Assembly (NCBI RefSeq): GCF_006439015.1
Contig: NZ_RCZG01000012.1
Coordinates: forward strand, 182,427-246,426
From: Mycolicibacterium hodleri
GTDB lineage: Bacteria; Actinomycetota; Actinomycetes; Mycobacteriales; Mycobacteriaceae
Direction of reading: 5' to 3'
Length of the DNA: 64,000 nt
Shown here: positions 33,838 to 42,727 of the stretch, one piece after another
How positions within the stretch are numbered: position 1 is the stretch's first letter
How the letters are laid out: every line of letters begins with the position of its first letter
Translations under genes and position numbers: made by a program
The notes under the pieces: model-generated
Told to the model about the DNA's origin: nothing
Database searches by the model: none
What the model saw: only the letters and a program-made list of their open reading frames with translations

Positions 33838-34358
33838 CCCTCGGTGACGAGGCCCCGAATGTAGGCGGCCTGACCGAGGTGCTGCGCGCAGTCGTCGATG
33901 ATGCTGACGATGCGGGCACTCGCGGTCACCGAAGGTGTCCAGCGCCGGTCCACGATCGCGGCCAGGTCCTCTGCCGTCACCGAGGCGACGTACGCCAGCG
34001 TCATTGCATGGACCGCGCGGGAGTACCCGGAGAGCAGCTCCGCGGGAGCTCGCACCTTGTCGACCTGTTCTGGGGTGTGCCCGTAGCCGTGGGCATCTCT
34101 AGGAAGGTCTAGTCCAAATCGATCGACCCAGCCGTCGCGCAACCACAGCTGCTCGGCGCCTGCGATCTCGCTGAGCTGAGCGTCCTGCACGCGGGCGCTG
34201 TGCCAGAGCAGCCAGGTGATCGTATTGGCCCCTGGCGCAGGCTGGTAATACGCGACCTCGTCGGTCAGGCCTTCGGTGAGATCGTCGGCGTGCTCGATGA
34301 GCCGGGTGAACGAATCGCGCAGCAGCTCACGGGCAGCCGCGATGTCGGAGTCAGCCAT
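33834..34358 (-). CDS. DinB/DUF664-family protein (mycothiol transferase-like)
   Basis: 174 aa four-helix bundle. NTITWLLWHSARVQDAQ has the first metal His, YGHTPEQVD follows, and IDDCAQHLGQAAYIRGL carries the last His pair of DUF664. Relatives bind zinc and use mycothiol as thiol cofactor; that would connect it functionally with mshA, but this is inference. Start ATG 34358. First gene of the tightly spaced minus-strand group. Confidence 0.83.
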   Translation of the reverse strand: MADSDIAAARELLRDSFTRLIEHADDLTEGLTDEVAYYQPAPGANTITWLLWHSARVQDAQLSEIAGAEQLWLRDGWVDRFGLDLPRDAHGYGHTPEQVDKVRAPAELLSGYSRAVHAMTLAYVASVTAEDLAAIVDRRWTPSVTASARIVSIIDDCAQHLGQAAYIRGLVTEG

Positions 34359-34445
34359 GGCGTCGACGCTACCCGGCTCACCAGTCGAAGATCGGTGAGC
34401 GGGAGCCGATGCAGTCCCAGCAACCGGTAGACGTCCGGGCCATGC

Positions 34446-34472
34446 ACGGTGTACACCGTTGATACACGGTGT
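34446..34472. promoter_or_regulatory. 14-bp palindrome plus half-site upstream of the LpqH-like gene
   Basis: ACGGTGTACACCGT (34446-34459) is a perfect palindrome. ACGGTGT recurs as a direct half-site at 34466-34472. The site lies 60-73 bases before the LpqH-like start, in the 160-base divergent region shared with the DUF664 gene, a typical operator position. Confidence 0.55.
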
Positions 34473-34518
34473 GGCTACGCGTGTACTTGGAGATCAGAAC
34501 ACCCTAGGAGGTGTGGAC

Positions 34519-35055
34519 ATGCTGGTGATCAAGCGTCTGATCAACCGCGCGAGGGCAGGGGAAGTCGAAGGCAGTGGCCGTCGGCGGACCGAACGGCACT
34601 CCATCCGACCGCATCGGCTCGTCACCATCCCCGCCGTGGCGCTGGCCGTCGTCGCAGGTGCGGTCGGCTGTTCGTCCGAACCCCCGGCGCGGGTGGACCA
34701 CGGGGCCCTGCCTCCCAACACCGCGCGACTCGTCATCGATGGACAGGACATGGGCACCACCCGCGACGTCGTGTGCACTCAGGTGGGGTGGGCCTGGACG
34801 GTAAACGTCGGCAATTCCGACTCTGGGGCCACCGCGGTTTTCGAGACCGGCGCCGACCCACTGACGGCTAGATCGGTGCGGTTGCGCAACATCGATGGTT
34901 TCAGCGGCGCCTATTGGGACGGCAACCGCGGCCAGGCCAACGCCAGCATGAACGACGGCGCGTGGACGATCACCGGCAAGGTCGAGGGCTTCAATACCGA
35001 CACCCCTTCCATCGATCGCGCCGAGAGGACCTTCACGATCGCGGCGAACTGCTGA
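34519..35055 (+). CDS. LpqH (19-kDa antigen)-family lipoprotein
   Basis: 178 aa from ATG 34519, chosen for AGGAGG at 34506-34511. The long basic N region precedes a hydrophobic core and lipobox VAGAVGC (about Cys52). The mature part has ARLVIDGQDMG, VVCTQVGWAWTVNVGN, RNIDGFSGAYWDGN and YRITGTA-like AWTITGKVEGF, with the conserved Cys pair (VVC and the terminal NC). Membrane-anchored on the outside; relatives are TLR2 agonists and possible carriers. The about 30-residue basic leader before the signal is unusually long, and an internal start is possible. Confidence 0.87.
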   Translation: MLVIKRLINRARAGEVEGSGRRRTERHSIRPHRLVTIPAVALAVVAGAVGCSSEPPARVDHGALPPNTARLVIDGQDMGTTRDVVCTQVGWAWTVNVGNSDSGATAVFETGADPLTARSVRLRNIDGFSGAYWDGNRGQANASMNDGAWTITGKVEGFNTDTPSIDRAERTFTIAANC

Positions 35056-35065
35056 TCCCGGCACA

Positions 35066-35251
35066 TCACCCGTGGAAGACCGCTTCGACGTTGTTTCCGT
35101 CCGGGTCACGGACGAACGCGCCGAAGTATCCGGGGTGGTACTCGGGCCAGATCCGCGGCGCGTGCAAGGACTCCGCACCCAATCCCACGACGTCGTAGAA
35201 CTGCTTCGACTTCTCGTAGTCGCAGCAGACGATTCCGAAATGGTCGATCAC
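35066..35251 (-). pseudogene. VOC/glyoxalase-family remnant with internal deletion
   Basis: 61 codons from GTG 35251. The first about 22 residues (IDHFGIVCCDYEKSKQFYDVV) are a normal VOC N terminus, and the last about 35 (GYFGAFVRDPDGNNVEAVFHG) a normal VOC C terminus with the metal Glu. Full-length relatives are about 120-130 aa. The two ends are joined in frame, so a middle segment of some 65 residues seems deleted. The product would lack the paired beta-alpha-beta modules and is probably inactive, though still open. Confidence 0.75.
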
Positions 35252-35295
35252 GGATTCAATCCCGACATCTAGACGGTGCGCCGTCGTACATTCGG

Positions 35296-37050
35296 ATGAT
35301 GGCCCATGACACCAGAGTCGCCCCGGCGACGACGTTCGATCTCGTCATTCGCAACGGCACGATCGTCGACGGGCTGGGCGGTGAACCCGTCGTCGGCGAC
35401 GTCGCGGTGTCCGATGGCGTGATCGTCGCCGTCGGGTCCGTCGACGGGGCCGCGTCGCGCGAGATCGACGCGACAGGATTGCTGGTCACGCCGGGCTTCG
35501 TCGACCTCCACACCCACTACGACGGCCAGGCCATCTGGTCGGATCGCATGACGCCGTCCTCAGCGCACGGCGTCACGACCGCAGTGATGGGCAACTGCGG
35601 CGTCGGCTTCGCACCGTGCCGCGCGGATGACCACGAAACGCTCGTCGACCTGATGGCAGGTGTGGAGGACATCCCCGGCGTCGTCATGGTCGACGGCCTG
35701 CCGTGGACATGGGAGACGTTCCCGGAGTTCCTCGATGCGCTCGAGTCGCGCAACCGGGACATTGACGTCGCTGCCTTCCTGCCGCACTCCCCGCTGCGGG
35801 TGTACGTGATGGGTCAGCGGGGCGTCGATCGTGAACCCGCCACCGCCGAGGACCTGTCGCACATGCGCAAGCTCGCCGCCGAGGCCGTCGAGGTCGGAGC
35901 ATTGGGCTTCGCCTCGTCGCGGCTGACGCTGCACAAGAGCGAAAGCGGACAGCCCATACCGAGTTTCGGCGCAGGCCACGCCGAGTTGGAGGCCATCGCG
36001 CGGGGCGTGAAGGATGCGGGCGGCGGCCTGATCCAGTTCGTGCCCGACCTCGTCGCTGGTGACTATGGGCCCGCCCTACAGACCGTGTTCGACGTCGCGG
36101 AGGACGTCGGCCTACCGGTCACGTTCACGCTGGCGATCGGCAACGCCGGCGATCCGTTCTTCGAGGACGGCCTCAACCTCGTGGAGAAGGCCAACTCTGC
36201 GGGCGGGGATGTCACAGCGCAAATCTTCCCTCGTCCGATCGGCCTGGTGATCGGTCTCGAACTGAGCGGTAACCCGTTCATCCTGTATCCGAGCTACCGG
36301 GAGATCGCCGATCTCCCGCTCGCCGAGCGAGTCGCCGAGATGCGCAAACCCGAAGTGCGAGAGCGCATTCTGGCCGACAAGCCCGCAAGCGACGGTCACC
36401 CGCTGATGTTCGCGGCGCAAGCCTGGGAGTGGATGTTCCCGCTGGGCGATCCGCCGAACTACGAGCCACCCCGTTCGGACAGCATCGCGTCGCGGGCCCG
36501 GGCTCGGGGCGTCAGTCCGCTTGAGGAGGCCTACGAGCGGGTGCTGGACGACGACGGGCACGCAATGCTGCTCATCACCCTCGCCAACTTCCGGGACGGT
36601 TCCCTGGATACGGTGGCCGAGCTGATCCGCAGAGATGACGTCGTCCTCGGTCTCGGCGACGGCGGCGCGCACTACGGAATGATCTGCGATGCAAGCTTTC
36701 CCACCTACATGCTGGCCCACTGGGCGCGCGACCGCCCGTCGGGGCGACTGTCGGTGGCCGAGGCGGTCCGCGAGCTCACCACGGCGCCAGCCCGGGTCGC
36801 GGGGTTGTCCGACCGTGGCCGCATCGCCGTCGGTTACAAGGCGGATCTCAACGTCATCGACCACGCCGCACTGACGCTGCACAAGCCCGTCATCGCCCGC
36901 GACCTACCCGCGGGCGGTCGGCGACTGGACCAGACCGCCGACGGCTACGTCGCGACGGTGGTCTCCGGAGAGGTGATCGCCGAAAACGGCGTCTCGACGT
37001 CAGCGCGACCGGGCAGGTTGGTGCGCGGCCGTCGATCGGCGCCCGCCTGA
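35296..37050 (+). CDS. N-acyl-D-amino-acid deacylase / amidohydrolase-family protein
   Basis: 584 aa. Amidohydrolase signature TPGFVDLHTHYDGQ (His72 and His74 as metal ligands), VMGNCGVGFAPCR, and GLGDGGAHYGMICDA with the late Asp/His. The C-terminal DLNVIDHAAL and the beta-sandwich remnant are typical of D-aminoacylase-like enzymes; actinobacterial members often act on N-acyl amides of unknown nature. ATG 35296 or 35299. Cytosolic. Single gene between the VOC remnant and DUF559 copy B. Confidence 0.87.
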   Translation: MMAHDTRVAPATTFDLVIRNGTIVDGLGGEPVVGDVAVSDGVIVAVGSVDGAASREIDATGLLVTPGFVDLHTHYDGQAIWSDRMTPSSAHGVTTAVMGNCGVGFAPCRADDHETLVDLMAGVEDIPGVVMVDGLPWTWETFPEFLDALESRNRDIDVAAFLPHSPLRVYVMGQRGVDREPATAEDLSHMRKLAAEAVEVGALGFASSRLTLHKSESGQPIPSFGAGHAELEAIARGVKDAGGGLIQFVPDLVAGDYGPALQTVFDVAEDVGLPVTFTLAIGNAGDPFFEDGLNLVEKANSAGGDVTAQIFPRPIGLVIGLELSGNPFILYPSYREIADLPLAERVAEMRKPEVRERILADKPASDGHPLMFAAQAWEWMFPLGDPPNYEPPRSDSIASRARARGVSPLEEAYERVLDDDGHAMLLITLANFRDGSLDTVAELIRRDDVVLGLGDGGAHYGMICDASFPTYMLAHWARDRPSGRLSVAEAVRELTTAPARVAGLSDRGRIAVGYKADLNVIDHAALTLHKPVIARDLPAGGRRLDQTADGYVATVVSGEVIAENGVSTSARPGRLVRGRRSAPA

Positions 37051-37070
37051 TCGGCCCCACAGCCGCCGAC

Positions 37071-37119
37071 CGTGCGGTTTCATCCGCGACTCGCCGTTCA
37101 AGGCGGATGAGATCGCACG
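37071..37119. repeat. 49-bp palindrome, 3' flank of DUF559 gene B
   Basis: Arms 37071-37087 (CGTGCGGTTTCATCCGC) and 37103-37119 pair at 15 of 17 positions around a 15-base loop. It ends one base before the DUF559-B stop codon begins at 37121. The left arm plus loop (GTGCGGTTTCATCCGCGAC and the next CGCCG) recurs in inverted orientation at 38095-38117. Confidence 0.9.
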
Positions 37120-37120
37120 T

Positions 37121-37993
37121 TCACCACGTCTTGGGGCATCCGCGGCTGATCAATGCCGCTCCGACGCGATCGAGGAAGGACTGAGGGCGGTTGTGCAGGA
37201 TCCCGCTGGTCAGCCTGACGTCGTTCCATCCGAGTTCGGGCAGCCGCGCGAAACGCTCGATGTCCCAAGACCTCTGCCTTGGTTCGGACCAATGGTGAGC
37301 ACCTTCGAAGTCAACCCCAACCCGCCACTGCCGCCAACCCATGTCGATGCGCGCGAACACAGAGCCGTGTTCGTCGAATACTTGGATTTGAGTCTCGAGT
37401 GGCGGAAAGCCCGCACGCAGCAACAACATCCGCGTCTTCGACTCGTATGGCGATTCCGCACCGCCGTCGACCAGCGCGAGCACCTCGCGCAGTCGTCGCA
37501 TCCCACGAACGCCGGGATGCCGGGCGATGACGGCCTCGACGTCGTCGACTTGGACTCCGGTGGCGTTCATCAGTGCGTCTATTCGAAGCACTCCATCGTC
37601 CACGCCGAGGCGTCTACCCAAGTCGAAGGCCGTCCGGGCCGCCGTCGTGACCGCCATCCCGTGGACGGTCTGCGTTTCACCGCACGCCAACACGTCACCG
37701 TGGACGACGAGGCCAGGTGGCGGGCGCCTACTGCCGAAGGTCAGCTCGACGTCGATGTCGTCGTCGATCCACTTCGTGCCCAGCATCGCTGATGCCGAGA
37801 GTCCTGCCAGCACGCCAGCGCGGTTCGACCACAGCCACGCCGCGCTCGCTCGCTGATGCAGGGACAGCTCGACCCCGCGTGGTGCCCACACGCCGGGGTG
37901 GATTGCTCGATGAAAGCGCCGCAGCTCCCGGAAGGTGAGCGCTCCATCCTCGAGCGCCTCGGCCGCGCGAAATGGCGATTCGATTGACCGCAT
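37121..37993 (-). CDS. DUF559 (Vsr-like) protein with AbiEi-like N terminus, copy B
   Basis: 290 aa from ATG 37993; an open frame to 38134 runs through the flanking palindrome and is not conserved. Co-linear with copy A over the whole length: GALTFRELRRFHRAIHPGVWAP, SAMLGTKWID, TTAARTAFDLGRRLG, RIDALMNATG, LVDGGAESPYESKTR (Glu180/184), ARIDMGW (Asp217) and VGVDFEGAHHW (Asp228, Glu230). It is a predicted PD-(D/E)XK-type nuclease domain fused to a DNA- or partner-binding N terminus; activity not shown. Both sides carry palindromes unlike those of copy A. Confidence 0.8.
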   Translation of the reverse strand: MRSIESPFRAAEALEDGALTFRELRRFHRAIHPGVWAPRGVELSLHQRASAAWLWSNRAGVLAGLSASAMLGTKWIDDDIDVELTFGSRRPPPGLVVHGDVLACGETQTVHGMAVTTAARTAFDLGRRLGVDDGVLRIDALMNATGVQVDDVEAVIARHPGVRGMRRLREVLALVDGGAESPYESKTRMLLLRAGFPPLETQIQVFDEHGSVFARIDMGWRQWRVGVDFEGAHHWSEPRQRSWDIERFARLPELGWNDVRLTSGILHNRPQSFLDRVGAALISRGCPKTW

Positions 37994-38065
37994 GCCCAGA
38001 GCGTTCCGGCAACACCCGACACTTGACTGCCGCGCGGCGAGAGTTGTCCACAGGGAGGCGTCGCG

Positions 38066-38122
38066 CGAGCGTGCGAATCGATACGCGGCAACCGGCGGGT
38101 CGCGGATGAAACCGCACACTCG
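38066..38122. repeat. 57-bp palindrome, 5' flank of DUF559 gene B
   Basis: Arms 38066-38086 and 38102-38122 pair at 15 of 21 positions. Read on the minus strand it contains GTGCGGTTTCATCCGCGAC followed by CCGCCG, nearly identical to the start of the 37071 element, so the two flanking elements are inverted relative to each other. It lies about 70 bases upstream of the DUF559-B start. Confidence 0.83.
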
Positions 38123-38140
38123 CGGTTTCAACACATTGGC

Positions 38141-38602
38141 TCAGGGCGTTCGGCGGCGACCTGCTCCTGGAATGCGATCCACGAACTTGCCGAGCCGGAC
38201 GACGGTGTTGTCCAGCGGATCGACGATCTCGGTCAGTCGCTTCAGTGTGGGCAGGATCGCCATGAGCTCGTCGATGCCCGTCAACAGCTTCTCGGCGTTC
38301 TCGTCGATACCCTGTGCCGCCGTACTCAGACCTGCGATCTCTTCGGCGATCATGCTCGCGTTGCGGTCGATGCCCGCCGCGCTGTCGCCGAGCTCGGACA
38401 AGCTGCCTGCGATGATCTGCGCTGCGCGTCGCAGCTCGGCGACGTCGTCCAGCGTCGTGCCCGCACGGTCGATCAGGGCCGCCACTGCCACCGCGCGGCT
38501 CGCCGTACGCCGGACGGTGGCCTCGGTCCAACGCAGTGCGCCACCGAATCCCGGCACGGTGCTGAGGTCCACTCGTGGGGTCGCATAGCCGATTAGCTGC
38601 AT
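38141..38602 (-). CDS. Hypothetical coiled-coil protein
   Basis: 153 aa from ATG 38602 (MQLIGYATPRVDL). Long amphipathic helices (AVAVAALIDRAGTTLDDVAELRRAAQIIAG, IDRNASMIAEEIAGLSTAAQGIDENAEKLL written here only in part) predict a coiled coil or four-helix bundle, and a short basic tail follows. No signal peptide or known domain recognised. It lies just downstream of the groEL2 terminator on the same strand. Confidence 0.65.
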   Translation of the reverse strand: MQLIGYATPRVDLSTVPGFGGALRWTEATVRRTASRAVAVAALIDRAGTTLDDVAELRRAAQIIAGSLSELGDSAAGIDRNASMIAEEIAGLSTAAQGIDENAEKLLTGIDELMAILPTLKRLTEIVDPLDNTVVRLGKFVDRIPGAGRRRTP

Positions 38603-38653
38603 GACATCGATTGTGCCCCGCAATTGCCACGCACAGCCGCACCGGCACGAAGA

Positions 38654-38681
38654 AGCCCGGCCCCGCGAACGGGACCGGGCT
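38654..38681 (-). terminator. groEL2 terminator hairpin
   Basis: AGCCCGG and CCGGGCT form the outer stem, CCCG/CGGG the inner, around a 4-base loop with one mismatch. On the minus strand it is followed by TTCTTCG. It begins 19 bases after the groEL2 stop. Confidence 0.8.
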
Positions 38682-38699
38682 CCTTGTCTGTCGTAGGAC

Positions 38700-40325
<1,626 letters not shown>

Positions 40326-40438
40326 TGCGAAGTGTTCCTCCGGATTAGGGATGGCACGATTTGTGGTCGGGCTCAGTGCCCGCGACGGACGACTGGAGTG
40401 TGCGACCGCAGTTGCGGCCCCAGTCTCACCGTCCCGAC

Positions 40439-40465
40439 CTAGCACTCACCGATCGCGAGTGCCAA
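40439..40465. promoter_or_regulatory. CIRCE operator 1 (HrcA site)
   Basis: CTAGCACTC (40439-40447), a 9-base spacer, then GAGTGCCAA (40457-40465). It matches the TTAGCACTC-N9-GAGTGCTAA consensus with the standard spacing. Confidence 0.92.
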
Positions 40466-40473
40466 CGTCAGTT

Positions 40474-40500
40474 TTAGCACTCGCCCCAGGCGAGTGCAAG
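40474..40500. promoter_or_regulatory. CIRCE operator 2 (HrcA site)
   Basis: TTAGCACTC (40474-40482), a 9-base spacer, then GAGTGCAAG (40492-40500). Start to start it is 35 bases from operator 1. Confidence 0.92.
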
Positions 40501-40547
40501 GTTCGGGCTCGGCCGCCGACGCCCACGACCGGCGGCGATCGCGGGGT

Positions 40548-41108
40548 TCACCGCGGACGCAGACCGTCCAGGACGATGTCGATGACCCGTTCGGCGACCG
40601 CGGGGTTGTATCCCTGCATCGCCTGCGCACCGACGATCAGAGCCTTCACCTCGGGAACGGTGACATCCGATCGCGCGGTGCCGGCCTGCTGCGCGGCGGC
40701 CAGCAGATCACCCAGCAGGCCGAGGAACTCCGCCTCCGCCTGCGGTGCCACCACGTTGACGTCGATGCCATAGCCGGCCATCGCCTGGGCGAGGCCGAGG
40801 TCGGCAGCACCCTGAATGACCATCCACTTGATGAAGGAGTACAACGCGTCGCCGGGTACGGCGGCCCGCAGCAGGTCCCGACCGGAGGTCACCATCTGCT
40901 GCAGCCGCTCCTCGACGACTGCGCCGAAAAGCGCTTCCTTCGTGGGGAAGTGGCGGTACACCGTGCCTGCCCCGACACCCGCCCGGCGGGCGATTTCGTC
41001 GATCGGGACCGACAGGCCCTCGACTGCCATCGTCTCGTAGGCGACGGCCAGGACGCGGGCGCGGTTGCGCACCGCGTCGGCCCGCAGGGGCCGCTCGGGT
41101 TGAGCCAC
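40548..41108 (-). CDS. TetR-family repressor of the adjacent SDR gene
   Basis: 186 aa from GTG 41108. N-terminal helix-turn-helix IDEIARRAGVGAGTVYRHFPTKEALF (shown in part; about residues 36-60) and a C-terminal TetR_C domain. It diverges from an SDR gene, and the 91-base gap has two copies of a 22-bp palindrome (41125-41146 and 41156-41177). This makes autoregulation plus control of the SDR the simplest reading. Ligand unknown. Confidence 0.9.
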   Translation of the reverse strand: MAQPERPLRADAVRNRARVLAVAYETMAVEGLSVPIDEIARRAGVGAGTVYRHFPTKEALFGAVVEERLQQMVTSGRDLLRAAVPGDALYSFIKWMVIQGAADLGLAQAMAGYGIDVNVVAPQAEAEFLGLLGDLLAAAQQAGTARSDVTVPEVKALIVGAQAMQGYNPAVAERVIDIVLDGLRPR

Positions 41109-41124
41109 GTCACACCTCCTAGCT

Positions 41125-41146
41125 AAACGGGGCGATCGTTCCGTAT
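41125..41146. promoter_or_regulatory. TetR operator, weaker copy
   Basis: AAACGGGGCG (41125-41134), a 2-base centre, then CGTTCCGTAT (41137-41146). The arms agree at 7 of 10 positions. Same 10-2-10 layout as the neighbour at 41156. It lies 17 bases before the TetR start. Confidence 0.65.
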
Positions 41147-41155
41147 AGTCGATTC

Positions 41156-41177
41156 AAACGGAGCGCACGCCCCGTTT
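41156..41177. promoter_or_regulatory. TetR operator, near-perfect copy
   Basis: AAACGGAGCG (41156-41165), centre CA, then CGCCCCGTTT (41168-41177). The arms agree at 9 of 10 positions. It lies 22 bases before the SDR start, overlapping the expected promoter. Confidence 0.8.
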
Positions 41178-41199
41178 GTCATCCTAACGAGGAGTTCCC

Positions 41200-42108
41200 A
41201 TGAGTAAGTGGACCACCGCCGACATTCCCGATCAGAGCCGCCGCGTCGCCGTCGTGACGGGCGCGAATACCGGACTTGGCTTCGAGACCGCCGACGCCCT
41301 CGCCGCCAAGGGCGCCCACGTGGTACTCGCCGTCCGCAACCTGGACAAGGGGAAGGAAGCGGCATCCCGCATCACGGCCGCACACCCGAGCGCGGACGTC
41401 ACCCTGCAGGAGCTGGATCTGGGCTCGTTGGAGTCCGTGCGGTCGGCCGCCGCCGAACTTCGCGCGACGCATGACCGCATCGACCTGCTGATCAACAACG
41501 CCGGGCTGATGTATCCGCCGAAGGGCACCACCGGCGACGGCTTCGAATTGCAGTTCGGCACCAACCACCTCGGCCATTTTGCCTTCACCGGGCTCCTGAT
41601 CGACCGCCTGCTACCCGCCCCCGGGTCGCGCGTGGTGACGGTCAGCAGCATCGGCCACCGCCTCAACGCCGCCATTCACTTCGACGACCTGAACTGGGAG
41701 CGCAGCTACCACCGAGTTGCCGCCTACGGCCAGTCCAAGCTCGCCAACCTGTTGTTCACCTACGAGCTGCAGCGGCGGCTGGCCTCGCACGGCACCACGG
41801 TCGCGGTCGCCGCCCATCCCGGCGGATCCGACACCGACCTGATGCGCCATCTTCCCAGCGGCCTGCAGTTCGCCATGCCGGTGCTGCGTCCGCTCTTCCA
41901 GTCCGCTGAGATGGGCGCCCTGCCCACGCTGCGCGCGGCGACCGACTCGGGCGTGCTGGGCGCCGAGTACTACGGCCCCGACGGACCGGGCGGGCTGCGT
42001 GGGTACCCGAAGCTGGTTCCGTCGAGTGACCAGTCGCACGACGTCGAACTGCAACACCGCCTGTGGACGGTGTCCGAGGAGCTGACGGGGGTGGCGTACC
42101 CGGCCTAG
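41200..42108 (+). CDS. Short-chain dehydrogenase/reductase, TetR-controlled copy
   Basis: 302 aa, retinol-dehydrogenase-like SDR. VVTGANTGLGFETA (cofactor), NNAGLMYPP, VSSIGHR and YGQSKLANLLF (catalytic Tyr-x3-Lys) are clear. AGGAG at 41189-41193 supports ATG 41200. It is a close paralogue of the SDR at 48098, with the same opening pattern (KWT-AD-PDQ) and WERxYxRVAAYGQSKL. Substrate unknown. Expression is likely governed by the divergent TetR. Confidence 0.9.
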   Translation: MSKWTTADIPDQSRRVAVVTGANTGLGFETADALAAKGAHVVLAVRNLDKGKEAASRITAAHPSADVTLQELDLGSLESVRSAAAELRATHDRIDLLINNAGLMYPPKGTTGDGFELQFGTNHLGHFAFTGLLIDRLLPAPGSRVVTVSSIGHRLNAAIHFDDLNWERSYHRVAAYGQSKLANLLFTYELQRRLASHGTTVAVAAHPGGSDTDLMRHLPSGLQFAMPVLRPLFQSAEMGALPTLRAATDSGVLGAEYYGPDGPGGLRGYPKLVPSSDQSHDVELQHRLWTVSEELTGVAYPA

Positions 42109-42127
42109 GTCGCGGCAGACTGGCGGC

Positions 42128-42625
42128 GTGTCTCTGGTCGTGCCGCCGTACCCCCCAATGCGCTACACCGAAGACGAGCCGGAGGTCTCCGCGCAACTGC
42201 GGCGCGGAGACCAGGCGCCCGACTACGACTCGTTCGGTCTGGTCCAATACCACTATTTGGCGGATCAGAAGAAGACCGACGGCGACTACGGTCTCTACCG
42301 GGTCGACATCTCGCCGAAGGGGGGCGGGCCGGGGCCACACTTTCATCGGACGATCTCGGAGGCCTTCTTCGTGCTCTCCGGGCAGATGAGGCTCTACGAT
42401 GGCCGCAATTGGATCGACGCCAACCAGAACGACTTCCTCTTCGTGCCACCCGGCGGCATACATGGCTTCCGCAACGAGGCGGATCAGCCTGCGTCGATCC
42501 TGATCCTGTTTGCTCCAGGCGCGCCACGGGAGCACTACTTCGAGGGTCTCGCCCAGCTCGGTGAGCTGACCGACGACGAGCGTCGGGACTGGTTCGTCAC
42601 GCACGACAACTTCATCATCGAGTGA
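42128..42625 (+). CDS. Cupin-domain protein
   Basis: 165 aa from GTG 42128, 19 bases after the SDR stop, so probably in the same transcript. A single beta-barrel cupin with motif 1 PHFHRTISEAFFVLSGQM (two His and the Glu for metal) and motif 2 PGGIHGFRN. Dioxygenase, isomerase or binding protein; the substrate cannot be told. The TetR-SDR-cupin group could be a small detoxification or aromatic-catabolism unit. Confidence 0.83.
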   Translation: MSLVVPPYPPMRYTEDEPEVSAQLRRGDQAPDYDSFGLVQYHYLADQKKTDGDYGLYRVDISPKGGGPGPHFHRTISEAFFVLSGQMRLYDGRNWIDANQNDFLFVPPGGIHGFRNEADQPASILILFAPGAPREHYFEGLAQLGELTDDERRDWFVTHDNFIIE

Positions 42626-42652
42626 CACGCCGAGGCGTGCGAGTGACACGCC
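42619..42652. repeat. Direct repeat and hairpin after the cupin gene
   Basis: CGAGTGACACGCC occurs at 42619-42631 and 42640-42652, the first copy containing the cupin stop codon. CACGCC (42626-42631) pairs with GGCGTG (42634-42639). Possibly a terminator or remnant of a dispersed palindrome. Confidence 0.5.
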
Positions 42653-42727
42653 CGGCGCACATCCGCAGAAGTGCAAAGCCGTAACCCCTTGCCCTAGACT
42701 GCCCTTCGACCAGATAGGAGTCACCGG

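Noticed and set aside
31726..33864. 712-codon plus-strand open frame opposite the aldehyde dehydrogenase and PAP2 genes
   Set aside because: High-GC antisense frame rich in His/Arg/Asp with no recognisable domain. Both opposite-strand genes have full catalytic motifs.
40326..40547. Missing groES or a second chaperonin upstream of groEL2
   Set aside because: The region holds only CIRCE operators and the promoter; groEL2 is normally solitary at this locus in mycobacteria.
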